From NCBI GenBank assembly GCA_914767715.1, contig OU612066.1:34446283-34510282 (forward strand): 64,000 nt of DNA, in the 5' to 3' direction. This DNA comes from Membranipora membranacea. Lineage: Eukaryota > Bryozoa > Gymnolaemata > Cheilostomatida > Membraniporidae. Made by a program: the position numbers and the translations under genes. The notes beneath the pieces are model-generated. The model saw only the letters and a program-made list of their open reading frames with translations, ran no database searches and was not told the DNA's origin. Shown in pieces: positions 23,307-36,260 of the stretch (position 1 is the first letter of the stretch; every line of letters starts with the position of its first letter).

Positions 23307-26110
23307 CATATAACCGTGTCTGGGCTGCTTGCTTGCACGAGATTTACTGTGATTGAATATTTGTATCACAGGGCCATCATCAACACACCATATTTTAGTT
23401 TATGTAGAAAGCCAATAAACCAGGTTAAAAGCTTTGCCATGCCAGCCATGCACCCAGATGATAGCGTGCTTAATGCCGTGAAAACCTCACCTCATAGAGT
23501 TATCGGCAAAAAGTCTACATAAATGATGACTGTTCCTTAAGATTGCCAATTAAAATGTTTTCACAAAATTAATTTTATTGGGGTGTGGAAACCATAGAAG
23601 TTCATGATTGCTACATAGAAGTTCATGATTGCTACATACAATTCTTTACCGTTACATTTGAGATCTAAAGAGAAGTTCAGTTCATTCAAAACTTTACTTT
23701 TCAACCATATATTATCGACTTGACCAACATCATTGATGATATTATTTCCCTTCAGTTTCTCTTTTTTGTTATATATAAAAAATTGTTTTCTGGCACTGAG
23801 TGCAAAACATTTCGAATGAGATGACTTTTGATGCCAATAAAAAGTATATATATGATTATAGCTAAGAAATACCTAAGGTTAGGGTCAAAGCCCAGATGTT
23901 TTGAGACAAAACAGACACAATAAATTAGTATGGGAAATCTTCCAGGAGCCAGAGTTCAGTGGTTTGTCTTATCAATTCATTGATCAAATATGGTGGGCTG
24001 GTATTAAGGCTATCTATTAAACACTTGTGATTTAACATCTGCCTAATACTACAACCACGCCTCTGTCTTAGTTATTTTGTGGCATGCAGCAAACCGCATC
24101 AAAATGACGCTAGAGCTCCGACTATGATCAACCCACTAGATGAAAAAGATTAAACGACAGTCACTCTGGATCCAAAACCACTCAATAATCCTCATTTAGT
24201 TGTTTGATTTGTTGGAAAACATTGGGATTTCAAGCCAATGTGCATATGAAGGTCCTGAAATATTTCCCCATTGCAGCAAGGCTGTTTTAGTGTAAGGCAA
24301 TGTTAATCGTTTTCGGAAGACACTAAAATCAGAGCTATGGATCTTTTTCACATTTATATCTATGAAATGGCTAAGCACTGTACCCAGTTTAATGTGTTAA
24401 GCTTCGTTTCTTGTAGTAAGGAGATACAGATGGGACACTTTAAATCATGGCGGCATGTCACAGAAAAACTTGCTGTCCCAATCAGTTACAATGGCAGTTT
24501 TTGTACGCTAGCAAACAATCCAAACTACTATAAATATTATCTCTGTAACAGCATTATGTCCTGAATTCTACTTGTTCAGGCTTCAAACTATATTAGTTAA
24601 AACTAGCCTTCCATGACTTGGTTTAACCAGAGGAAGCGATAAAGAAAGAGACAGGTAACCACCTTCTACTGACCTCATGTAATACCAATCCACAGTATAA
24701 TCATACTGCCACTAGTAACTACTCTCAAATCTATGACCTTGACAAATAATCTGTGGGTGAATTATTCTTGGAGCAATGTTGATGAAGACCAGAATGAAAT
24801 TCAGATATAAAATTGAATTTATTATGATTTGTGAATTTGGCAAGGAGCCAGATGTCTTTTTCTTTTTTCCCATTGAAGTGTTCCATCTACATGTGCTTGG
24901 AGCGCATGATTAAAGTTTCTCATTATTGGTTCTTGTTATGGAAAATCGCGCATGCAACTCAACTCTCCTTTTATCCCGAATTCTTCTTTGAAAGTCGACA
25001 GTTATTGTTATAGATCTACCTGTACATGAGAATGGCTCATATTTCCTCTTTAACGATATTAACAATATCAGAATACTATATTTTCATGACATTTTACTGC
25101 ACTCAATTGAAATGTATTGTTTTCCCCATCAGGCTCATTTTGCTTGCTCATTTGGGCTGAATTAGCTCAGGGATTTCGCCTTGGTGGCAATGTGGGGTGT
25201 TGTCACTGCAACCCTATCAAAGTCCTTCGGCGATCTGATTGCTTAGGCAGCTGTTTTCTCAATATTTCGGCTCTTCACCACACAAAAACATAGTAAAGCG
25301 CCAAATAAGGAGAGTCAATGATCAAGCCAGATTGCATAGATTTGTTATTAATCTCATAAAACTTGCTGTTGGGTGCAAAACACTTGAGTTACATCCCATC
25401 ACGATAGCATGCTTTATCTGGTGTCACATTGACAATCTATAAATCCAAAGGTATGTTGTAAGATTTGGATTGTGTGAAATATTTTGGCGTTTCATTATTT
25501 GGTCATAGCAGCTCTGGAAGATTCAACATCTGCAATCTGTTTCCCATGTCACAATCTATGGGTAAAATACAAATTGATATTGATACCTCTTGAGACCAAA
25601 CACAACACCGCCATGTTCTACAGCCTGGAGACTTTATAACAACAATAAGAAAACACTTAAAGACCAACTAGCTCTTCAGGTTTTAGATGTTTGGATCACC
25701 CAAGATAGTTTGTATTTGGTAATTGCAGGTAAGGAATTCCATGTGCTTGATCAAAGAATAAATGTGAAAATTTGAAAGATTGTAGTTGGTGGTATTGAGT
25801 AAAGGGTAAACTCATTTTGTAAATTAAAAGAGCTAGCTTTAGCTTTATCTAGTTTATTGATTTACTGAGACACTTATTCATCAGAGGTGTCCATAAAGAT
25901 AATTAAGGTGGCTATGTTGATTCGAAACAGAAAGGTAACAGGGTGTAGTAAAGCCGTAACACAGAGTTGCAACTGTTTATGTAATCATCATATAATTGAA
26001 TATAATATCAGGTAACTCTGAGTGTGGGTGTGAGATCTCAGACATCTGGCTGTATCTACTAATTATTATCATCAGATCAGAGCAGATAATGATTGTATAT
26101 TAATAATTAT
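22733..26110 (-). repeat. Companion repeat A-b
   Basis: The second diverged copy of the companion block in unit A, slightly longer than A-a. It contains a (TA)n tract at 23272-23312 flanked by 10-bp inverted arms. It has no recognised gene. Confidence 0.7.
23259..23326. repeat. (TA)n tract bounded by 10-bp inverted arms, A-b
   Basis: AGCCCAGACA at 23259-23268 and TGTCTGGGCT at 23317-23326 are exact reverse complements on either side of a self-complementary TA run. The whole could extrude as a cruciform. The same arrangement occurs in B-b and C-b. Confidence 0.8.
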
Positions 26111-28230
26111 ATCATTGATAAATATAAAGTGCCAACACTGACCCCTTACTTCAAGCACCTAACTGATAGATTAAATTACCTCCATAAAATCATGAAATTT
26201 TAAAGCTCCAAGGTCACCTATCTATGACCAGTAGACCATAGTATGACTAGCCTTACAATATCTGCTGTTTACACCTACATTAGATACATCGGAATAGTAA
26301 ATATCTCATCTCTGTCAGAAGATTTCAGAGCCAGCTATCAGCCTGGCAACCGTGCCTCTTGTTATATTTTAAGAATATATGGCAGCAGACGAGGCAGTGA
26401 TACGGCGGAATCCCTGGTCTAATGTGATGAAGACCTAACCATGGTCTCCTTCCCTTTCTGGTGTTAGCCTTGTTGACTTTGGAACCGCCTCACTTTTTGT
26501 TCCCAAATGTTTTATTGCTCGCAATCCAGGTGTCTCCTGCGAGATGATTATCTATTCCGTGAAATCTACACAGTTAATCTATATTTATTACCTTTGGAAT
26601 TCCGATGTTGACACCACAACAAGTTTCATAACTTTAAAGCATCCATGATATTAATTGGTATTATCAAAGCTGTTTCTCGAGCTATAATCAGTTTCAAAAC
26701 AAGCTCAAAACTGACCCACTTGGACCACCAGAAGCAGACCTTGAAATCGACCCTTTCAATATTCGTTCTTGAGATCATGAAGCCCATGTTACATCAGGGT
26801 TTCCCAGTGATAGAATTTAGGGGGGATGCAAGGGGATGGTGTCCCCCTTCCTAACCATTACGATGGCAATAAGCCGTGGGTTTGCAGGCTTGAGGCCATG
26901 ATTTATATTAGTTTTCCAAAAAATTGCTAAAATTGATACATTTTCGCTTGTAATCATCACCGGCCGGGGTTCCGGAAAATGCATGTGGCCAAAGTTTCTT
27001 ATGGTAGATATATATGCAAAATAAAATCACATCTCCCTACACAAGGCTCGCGTGCGTCAGCTAGGCCATACTTTGATAATTCGTCACCTCAGTCCTAGTT
27101 GCCAAATTGAGTTGTTGTTAGGATCAATTTGAAGCCTAATAGCTGGAGCATTTCACCTGATCATTTTAAACTAAATTTCATGGGTGCTAAAAGGAAAGCA
27201 TTTGGTTGGGTAGCAGTTACCAGTGATAACAATACAGACCTCTTCTTAAAATCACTATTTTATTTTCAGCAATAAACAATTTTTATCATCAAATGTATAT
27301 ATATCATGTGTTCATGCATGTGTGAGAAGATAACTCTTTATTGTTCTTGTCCAAAAATGAGACGGTTATGAAACCTAGCTAACCCCACCACCCCCCCCCC
27401 CCCCACCCATTACCTCTAACCTGTGGTTTGGCAAATGATAATAATTCACGATAGGCTGATATGATATATGGCTATGGCTGACCTTATCACACAGCCCACT
27501 GGTGTTAAACTAGATGGGTAACACATTTTTTGTGTAAAATCCTTGCGTACACTTCTGTACACTTGCACTGGTTTCTATTATCCATTACAGCATACAACCA
27601 CAGAGTAGGGATATATCCTTACTCTGTGATACAATCATAGTAGTCCTTCACATCCAACAAACATGTCAAAGCACCTGTCAATCCATTAAATCACATATTA
27701 TAATATACAGCGCCCGCCCAGCCCACAGCATCTGACGTTCATTAAAAAGAAACCTGCTTATAAATCTGTCATTCGAAGGTAGGAGGAAGAATCACAAAGC
27801 CTGATTACCATGCTGCTAACAAACAATCAATAGTTTCATGCCTAGTATTTTTTCCTCCGAACTCTTGCATAGGTCTGTGGGCTTTTCAACTCCCATGGTG
27901 ATAGCTCTTTGCTGATGTTGACCCACCATCTTCGATTGCATTCACTGCCATGATTTCATACATATATTGACCCGACAGGCACCAAAAACAAGAAGCTTGA
28001 TAACGGTTCCAGAAGAAGTATAACTCTGCCTGCCATTCAAAAATTCCTATGAATCTTTCTATGAAAAACGTGTAAAGTATGTGAGTTATAAAGTATGGTA
28101 CTATTTAATGGTGCTCTGTTATTGGTCCCCCAGCTTCTAGGCCGAACCCTTCGTACTGTGCAATCACCCACCCACGCTCCCCCTGGTACTACAAAACAAT
28201 GAATTATAAACATTTGTAGCTAAATATGAC
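26110..28230. other. Unit A tail, non-coding
   Basis: This tail is shared with units B (about 36260-38346) and C (about 51060-53500, with changes). It contains a poly(C) run of 14 at 27391-27404 (11 in B, 19 in C) and the 30-bp palindrome at 27599-27628. No coding exon was recognised. Confidence 0.6.
27599..27628. mobile_element. 30-bp near-perfect palindrome with flanking 7-bp repeats (unit A)
   Basis: The half-site CACAGAGTAGGGATA meets its reverse complement with one mismatch. The flanks are ATACAAC and ATACAAT (6 of 7 identical). It looks like a minimal, internally deleted form of the 713-bp foldback element in unit C, which starts CACAGAGTAAGGATAT. Copies lie at 37715-37744 and 52521-52550 (perfect in C). 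Confidence 0.6.
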
Positions 28231-28659
28231 TGTTAATTTTTCCATGCTGATAGCTTATATGAGTTGTGTCAATCACCTTTCACAAGGCTTCTGCAGTTTA
28301 ATTTGCGAAGGTGCTCACTTAATCTGTAGCCTGGCCTTCTGATATAGTAGTTAGTTTGTTTCATATAAATTTATGTAACCCTACAAATGAGTGAATTGGG
28401 CCAAACGACGAGATCTTTGCCAGCACGACTCGACCCATCACACTTGCGTTTTGAATCAGAGACTCTGATGTCTTATTGTTGGCTCAAATATCTGAGTAAT
28501 AAAAAGTGGAATTATTATCGAGCAGCGAGAGACTTTACTTCTCTATTTAGTCTATCTCCATTGTATTTAATTTGTTTGGCATAATGAAAAAGCTCTCGCA
28601 TATGAAATGATCTCTAGAAATGGCATCTTGTGGTATTTGTATTTTCTTTTTCATTTAAG

Positions 28660-29815
28660 TATAATTCAGGGAAATGGTATGAACACAGGAGAATCCCGAC
28701 AACGACTCCTATTCTACAATCCGTTCGATGCCTTAAAACCATTCACAATGGCACACAATTTGTTAAGCTTAGAGGGTATGTAACTTAGTACATCATGGTA
28801 TGCAATACTTTGATGTACATCATAACCATTCATATAAAATGAGAGCACTTAGGGACATATTAACTTGAAACAATGGAATATGATACTTTTAGTACTATAT
28901 TAATTGTGTTTTTCTTCACTTTGCACCATAAGGTCCAATTATTATCTAAACTTAATTCCAAGCTGTTATTTCTTATAAATAGTTCAACAAAGTTGTTGGT
29001 AGCAAGTCAAACAACCATCCCCTAGCCAACTTTGACAATAAGTCCTAGCTTCTAGCGGCTTGCTGGCATAAAAGTAGAAAGTATTTATCTAACTAGTTAA
29101 CTGAGTTGTCATTATTGTCAGTATAAGGGTTTTCCTCTGTCAAATATGAAATGTTCAATTGTCGGTGCAACATTTGATTGGCTTGTATTTTTTTTATTTT
29201 GTACACTTGGTCTTGTGTTGGGTGTTCAATTGGTATCATCATTGGTAATGTATTATTTATTTGATATTGTGTTACAGAAAGATGTCACTTGGTCGGTGGG
29301 GATGGAGCAATTTTAGACGAAACACTACATTGACTTGCGGCGTTGCAGACTGTACTATGACTATTCCTCTATCTGGTGATTCTAGTAAGTTTGGGTATCC
29401 ATCCTATGACTCATACGCAACAGAAATTATTTTGAGACATTCGTCATCACCAATTAAATTCTGTAACTAGAAATTTGTTTTACGTATTGTATAAATCCTT
29501 TCCTTTAGCAATATATATCCATACAAGATACTGCAGTAACTAATATACAACAACGTAAATTCAATTATATTTATCAATAGTTGTATTTTCTTTATAGAAA
29601 GTGTAGAAGATTTCTATGTCATTGATACAGACTACGACTACTATGCACTGGTGTTCGGGTGTAAGCCACTGCCCAATAATAGAAGCGCAGTATTTGGAAA
29701 TCTGCTGATGAGAAATGAGGTCCAAATAAATGACGACGAAATAACACAACACATCAACACATTTAGAGAGTTAACAGAGGGGCGCAATATATTAGAGGAT
29801 CACTCTAATTGCTGA
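28660..29815 (+). pseudogene. L4: lipocalin exons 2-4 without exon 1 (unit B)
   Basis: Exons 28660-28775, 29278-29384 and 29598-29815 correspond one to one with L3 and L5 exons 2-4. All have intact splice sites, the same phases and no disabling change. Visible differences from L3 are GVADC for GVTDC, DYDYYA for DYDNYA and GRNILE for GRDILE. Homology to L3 starts in mid intron 1 at about 28229, so the promoter, signal peptide and start codon are missing. Alone it cannot make a secreted lipocalin. Because L3 exon 1 ends in phase 0 and this exon 2 begins in phase 0, a long splice from L3 exon 1 (about 11 kb upstream) would give a full-length variant. This is either a truncated pseudogene or an alternative exon cassette; the sequence cannot decide. 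Confidence 0.8.
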
Positions 29816-30227
29816 ACAAATCCTTTATAAATGTTCCCGATTGTACTACATGAACCACAGATCAGCACTTAAAAATGAAGCAGCAGTTGCTCATACAAAC
29901 ATTATGATGAATTGGAAAAATATCAATTATTTTATTGTAGTTGGTTTGGTCAGAACGATGTTCTTTGAATGGTCTCTCCTTAGGCTAAATGAGACAATAC
30001 TTTCATAACCGATTAACATTAAACCACCGAATTTGTTGTTGTTTTATTCTCCATGACTGTTTGATAACTTCAAATTGTATTTTGCACCCTTTTTAAAATA
30101 TAAAGTAGTAGTATGTTAATTACAACTTCCTGATTAAGAAAAATAAAGATGGCGGACTGAAGATGGTGACTCTAAATTAGTCTAAGATAAGAAAGTTTAA
30201 TAAATCTAACATTGTTACATTACATAG

Positions 30228-30954
30228 TCAGCTTGGTGAAGTGGCAGCAGTAATCTCATTGTAATAAAACTGTACAAAATTGGCTCTTGATTCTCCATAC
30301 AAAGATAGCATATTTTGACAAATGCATTGCATCACAAAATCCACAGAACAATAATCGTTAAATGTTTAGAATTCTGCCAGTGAAATTGAGACAACATTCC
30401 AATGACAATTAGTTTTATCAAGACATTAGGGCCAGTGAATTTTTGAGCAGTGTGGTTGGACATGTAGACATGAAGCGAATCTATTTATTGCTGGTTGGAA
30501 CCCTGGATTCTGAGAAAAACAACCGCTCCACCCATCCAGGGTACTTTCAAGTAATTTGATTGACTGATGAGAGCAGTGATAATTCAACAAAATATTATCA
30601 CTGCTCTTATCTAGTAATCCTGCCAACAAACACTTACATACCTAAGATGAGTCATGCGAACGGTGGAATCAATTGGATCTTGTCGGAGATTTATAGGGCC
30701 TGCAACTTACACTAAGAGGCAGTCACAGGTTGTGAGGATTTAAAGATGCGGGGCGGTTCAACCTTAAACCTTTAATTATTTTCAAATAGATTGCGGCTAT
30801 TAAAGTTCACTGTGTTGCTTTCCGATTCCGGCAACGGTCGTCATAATGATGAATTGTGTAGAATTGGTCATAGACTTCCTATTCATACTAGAACTGGATT
30901 AGGTAAAATCTTTCTGTTAATAAGATGATTTGTATAATTCTAAACTTCACATAC

Positions 30955-31001
<47 letters not shown>

Positions 31002-32965
31002 CTGTGCCTGGACTTGGAAAATATGCCGACATGTGCAAGATCACTGTGATTGAGTGAATTCAATGATAACAATAAAATAGCTAAATCACTGTTTTTTATA
31101 ACTGCATTGAGCAATAAGCAGAAATAAATAGGGGCGCTCCTGCATCACACGACCAGCAACAAGACATACCATTCAGTAATGTTGAAAGCTTTGCTGCTAC
31201 CAGGAATCCCAGCCATGCACTCAGATGATAGTAAGCTTAATGCTGTGAAAACCTCTCTTCATAGAGTGGTCGGCAAACAAATTGTATTTCCATAAGTTTC
31301 TTCAGATAATAAATAATAACTAATAAAATTAATTTTATTGGGGCGTGGAAAACATAAAAAGCTCCTGAATAAATTTAAGAAATACTTATGGTTAGGATCA
31401 AAATCCAGACAACAGAAACAAACAAAAATTAGTATGTGAAATATTTGTGGAGTCAGTGGAAATAGTTCAATCATTTTTCTTATCAATTAAGTTTTCCCAA
31501 TGTGCAAGGCAAGCTGCTCAAAATTTGTTTGAATAGGATCAAAGATTTTTGAGAGGGCTGGTGATTTGGCAACTTACTAAACACGACTGTCACACCGGAT
31601 CCAAAAAAACTCCATAAGCCTGATTTATGCTGTTTGATTTGTTGGAAAACATTTGGATTTCAACGGTGCATATGAAGGTGCTCCAATATTCCACATTGCA
31701 GCATGGCTGTTTAGGTGTAAAATAATTTTAATCCTCTTTGGAAGGAATTTATAAGCCACTAAGATCAGAGCGATGATCGTCCGACACTTTGGTTCTTTTT
31801 TGCCTATATATTTATTAAATTGCTAAGTAACACACCAATTTTCCTTTATATACAGAGGAGAAATTTTGAATTTTTGCAAAGAAAAGCAACTTCTTTGCAC
31901 TAGCAGACAATCCTAACTACTATATTTCTGCATTAACATTATGCCCTGACTTTTACCTGTTCAGGCTTCAAACTATATTATTCAAAACCATTCTTCCATG
32001 TTTTGGTTTAACCTAAGAAAGTGATTGTGAGAGAAACAGGTCTAATTCCCTCAATCCTCAGTATACGCTGCCACTAGTAATTACTCTCCAATCTCTGAGC
32101 CTGATGAAGAATCTGTGAGTAGATCAAAAATTATTACTTCTTTGAGCAATATTGATGAAGATCAGATTGACACTTGGGTTCCATCCCGACATGATAGCTT
32201 GCTTTTAACTGATGTCACCTTGATAAAAAAGTATACCCGATGGTATTATTATAAGATTTTGATTGTGTGAAATCTTTTTGGCGCTTCATTATCTTGTCAC
32301 AGCAGCTCTTGAAGATCCGTCATCTGCAATCTGTTTCTCATGTCACTATCTATGGGTGAAAAAACAAATAGATCTACATGCTCAATATTGATACTTTCCT
32401 GACACAGAAAACTACAATGCAATGTTCTACTGCCTGGGCACGGTACAGCAACAACATAAAACACTCCTAGAACCAACGAGCTCTCCCGTTTTTGATGTAT
32501 AGATCACCTTAGACGGCTTGACTTAAGTGTTTGCAGGTAATTAATGTCATGTGCTGAGTAACAGAACAAACATAAAGATTATCAAGATTTCACTGGGCTG
32601 AGTTACTGCCATATTTATTTTGTAGATTAATGGAGGAGTTAGCCTTAGCCCTAGCTGATTTATTGATTTATGTGGCCACTCACATTTTTAAGAGTCCATA
32701 AAAGAGCATTAATGTAGCTATGTTGATTTTAATCAGAAGGGAAACAGGGTGTAGTTTGTTTGTTGATTCCTGTCCATATTTGGTAATTTAATGAGGTAAA
32801 ATGGCTGAAGCCATACCACAGAGTTTGCAGCTTTTGTTAAGTCAATCATAAAATTGGATATAATAATAGGTGACTGTGAGTGTGGGTGTGAGATCTCAGA
32901 AATGCTGGCTGTATCTACTAATTATCGTCATCATATCAGATGATAATAATATAGTTGGTAGACTG
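30228..32965 (-). repeat. Companion repeat B-a
   Basis: Near-identical to A-a. Its (TA)n tract is at about 30957-31000. Confidence 0.7.
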
Positions 32966-33040
32966 CAGCGGGACTTGAACCTGGGACCTCAAATGCCTGC
33001 GCATCAGAGGGCAGGCGCTCTAACTAACTGAACAGTTACC
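32957..33040 (-). other. tRNA-like / Pol III promoter-like sequence (unit B)
   Basis: Counterpart of 22518-22599, with B-box-like GGTTCAAGTCC. The A-box region has one change (TTAGTTAGAGCG). Confidence 0.5.
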
Positions 33041-33169
33041 AATCATACCAAGGCATACAACTGTTAGACAGGAGTATTTTATCAAAGCAGAAAATATATA
33101 GTTACTTTCCCACAAAACTACCTGTTTTATCTTCCACTATCATCTGAAAATTGTAATAGAATATAATTA

Positions 33170-36100
33170 TGAAGAGTGGCAGCAAAGTGGCCCTTGATTC
33201 TTCATACCAAGATAGCATATTTTGACAGGTGGTTTTCATCACACAATCCACACTACATTAAATCATTAAATATTTCGGATTCTGCTCAGTTATATCGATG
33301 TGTAGTGAAGTTGAGACAACATTCCAATAACACTTAGTTTCATCGAGATAGTGGGCCCTATGGGGATTTACACAGTGTGGTGGGGAATGTAGATATGAGC
33401 AAAGTGATTGCTGGTTTGTACCCTGGATTCTGTGGCAGTTAATAAATCGCTCCACCCATTGGGCTGTATATCCAGGTAATTTGATAGACTTATGAGAGCA
33501 GTGATAATTCGTCATAAATAAACATATATTTGATAATCTGGCCATCAAATACCTACATACCTATACCTATAGCAAATGAGAGAGTCATGCTGTGGAATCA
33601 ATTGGATCCCGTGGGAAACTTTGAGGACCTTCAATTAAAAATGAGAAAAGAACTTGAGAGAAAATCACAGAATGTGAGGATTTGAATTTTGAAAATTTCG
33701 AGCCCAGACATTGCTATATATATATATATATATACATATAACCGTGTCTGGGCTGCTTGCTTGCACGAGATTTACTGTGATTGAATATTTGTATCACAGG
33801 GCCATCATCAAGACACCATTTAGTTTATGTAGAAAGCCAATAAACCAGGTTAAAGGCTTTGCCATGCCAGCCATGCACCCAGATGATAGCGTGCTTAATG
33901 CCGTGAAAACCTCACCTCATAGAGTTATCGGCAAAAAGTCTACATAAATGATGACTGTTCCATAAGATTACCAATTAAAATGTTTTCACAAAATTAATTT
34001 TATTGGGGTGTATATATGATTATAGCTAAGAAATACTTAAGGTTAGGGTCAAAGCCCAGATGTTTTGAGACAAAACAGACACAATAAATCAGTATGGGAA
34101 ATCTTCCAGGAGCCAGAGTTCAGTGGTTTGTCTTATCAATTCATTGATCAAATATGGTGGGCTGGTATTAAGGCAATCTATTAAACACTTGTGATTTAAC
34201 ATCTGCCTAATACTACAACCACGCCTCTGTCTTAGTTATTTTGTGGCATGCAGCAAACCGCATCTAAATGACGCTAGAGCTCCGACTATGATCAACCCAC
34301 TAGATGAAAAAGATTAAACGACAGTCACTCTGGATCCAAAACCACTCAATAATCCTCATTTATGTTGTTTGATTTGTTGGAAAACATTCGGATTTCAAGC
34401 CAATGTGCATTTGAAGGTCCTAAAATATTTCCACATTGCAGCAAGGCTGTTTTAGTGTGAGGCAATGTTAATCGTTTTCGGAAGACACTAAAATCAGAGC
34501 TACGGATCTTTTTCACCTTTATATCTATGAAATGGCTAAGCACTGTACCCAGTTTAATGTGTTTAGCTTCGTTTCTTGTAGTAAGGAGATACAGATGGGA
34601 CACTTTAAATCATGGCGGCACGTCACAGAAAAACTTGCTGTCCCAATCAGTTACAATGGCAGTTTTTGAACGCTAGCAAACAATCCAAACTACTATAAAT
34701 ATTATCTCTGTAACAGCATTATGTCCTGAATTTTCTACTGACCTCATGTAATACACAGTATAATCATACTGCAACTAGTAACTACTCTCAAATCTCTGAC
34801 CTTGACAAATAATCTGTGGGTGAATTATTCTTGGAGCAATGTTGATGAAGGCCAGAATGCAATTCAGATATAAAATTGAATTTATTACGATTTGTGAATT
34901 TGGCAAGGAGCCAGATGTCTTTTTCTTTTTTCCCATTGAAGTGTTCCATCTACATGTGCTTGCAGCGCATGATTAAAGTTTCTCATTATTGGTTCTTGTT
35001 ATGGAAAATCGCGCATGCAACTCAACTCTCCTTTTATCCCGAATTCTTCTTTGAAAGTCGACAGTTATTGTTATAGATCTACCTGTACATGAGAATGGCT
35101 CATATTTCCTCTTTAACGATATTAACAATATCAGAATACTTTATTTTCCTGACATTTTACTGCACTCAAATGAAATGTATTGTTTTCTCCATCAGGCTCA
35201 TTTTGCTTGCTCATTTGGGCTGAATTAGCTCAGGGATTTCGCCTTGGTGGCAATGTGGGGTGTTGTCACTGCGACCCTATCAAAGTCCTTCGGCGATCTG
35301 ATTGCTAATCAGCTGTCCTCTCAATATTTCGGCTCTTCACCACACAAAAACATAGGAAAGCGCCAAATAAGGACAGTCAATGATCAAATGCCAGATTGCA
35401 TAGATTTGTTATTAATCTCATAAAACTTGCTGTTGGGTGCAAAACACTTGAGTTACATCCCATCACGATAGCATGCTTTATCTGGTGTCACATTGACAAT
35501 CTATAAATCCAAAGGTATGTTGTAAGATTTGGAGTGTGTGAAATATTTTGGCGTTTCATTATTTGGTCATAGCAGCTCTGGAAGATTCAACATCTGCAAT
35601 CTGTTTCCCATGTCACAATCTATGGGTAAAATACAAATTGATATTGATACCTCTTGAGACCAAACACAACACCGCCATGTTCTACAGTCTGGAGACTTTA
35701 TAACAACAATAAGAAAACACTTAAAGACCAACTAGCTCTTCAGGTTTTAGGTGTTTAGATCACCCAAGACAGTTTGTATTTGGTAATTGCAGGTAAGGAA
35801 TTCCATGTGCTTGATCACAGAATAAATGTGAAAATTTGAAAGATTGTAGTTGGTGGTATTGAGTAAAGGGTAAACTCATTTTGTAAATTAAAAGAGCTAG
35901 CTTTAGCTTTAGCTTTAGCTGATTTATTGATTTACTGAGACACTTATTTATCAGAGGTGTCCATAAAGATAATTAAGGTGGCTATGTTGATTCGAAACAG
36001 AAAGGTAACAGGGTGTAGTAAAGCCTTGATATATTGGTATTTGTTAGGGATTTCTGATTCCTGTCCATATTTGGTAATTTAATGCGGTAAAATGGCTAAA

Positions 36101-36260
36101 GCCGTAACACAGAGTTGCAACTGTTAATGTAACCATCATATAATTGAATATAATATCAGGTAACTCTGAGTGTGGGTGTGAGATCTCAGACATCTGGCTG
36201 TATCTACTAATTATTATCATCAGATCAGAGCAGATAATGATTATATATTAATAATTATAT
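33170..36260 (-). repeat. Companion repeat B-b
   Basis: Near-identical to A-b but with several internal deletions, for example after about 34010. Its (TA)n tract with flanking inverted arms lies around 33714-33741. Confidence 0.7.

Larger units (their letters stand above)
16038..28230 (+). repeat. Tandem array, unit A
   Basis: The first of three near-identical units. Its order is nested LINE, L3, companion repeats a and b, then a 2.1-kb tail. It begins at the 3' tail of the nested LINE and lacks the linker found after units B and C. It passes directly into intron 1 of L4 at about 28230. Confidence 0.85.

Noticed and set aside
19786-26110. The a/b repeats as a CRISPR-like or satellite array
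   Set aside because: There are only two long diverged copies per unit, with no short regular repeat-spacer pattern.
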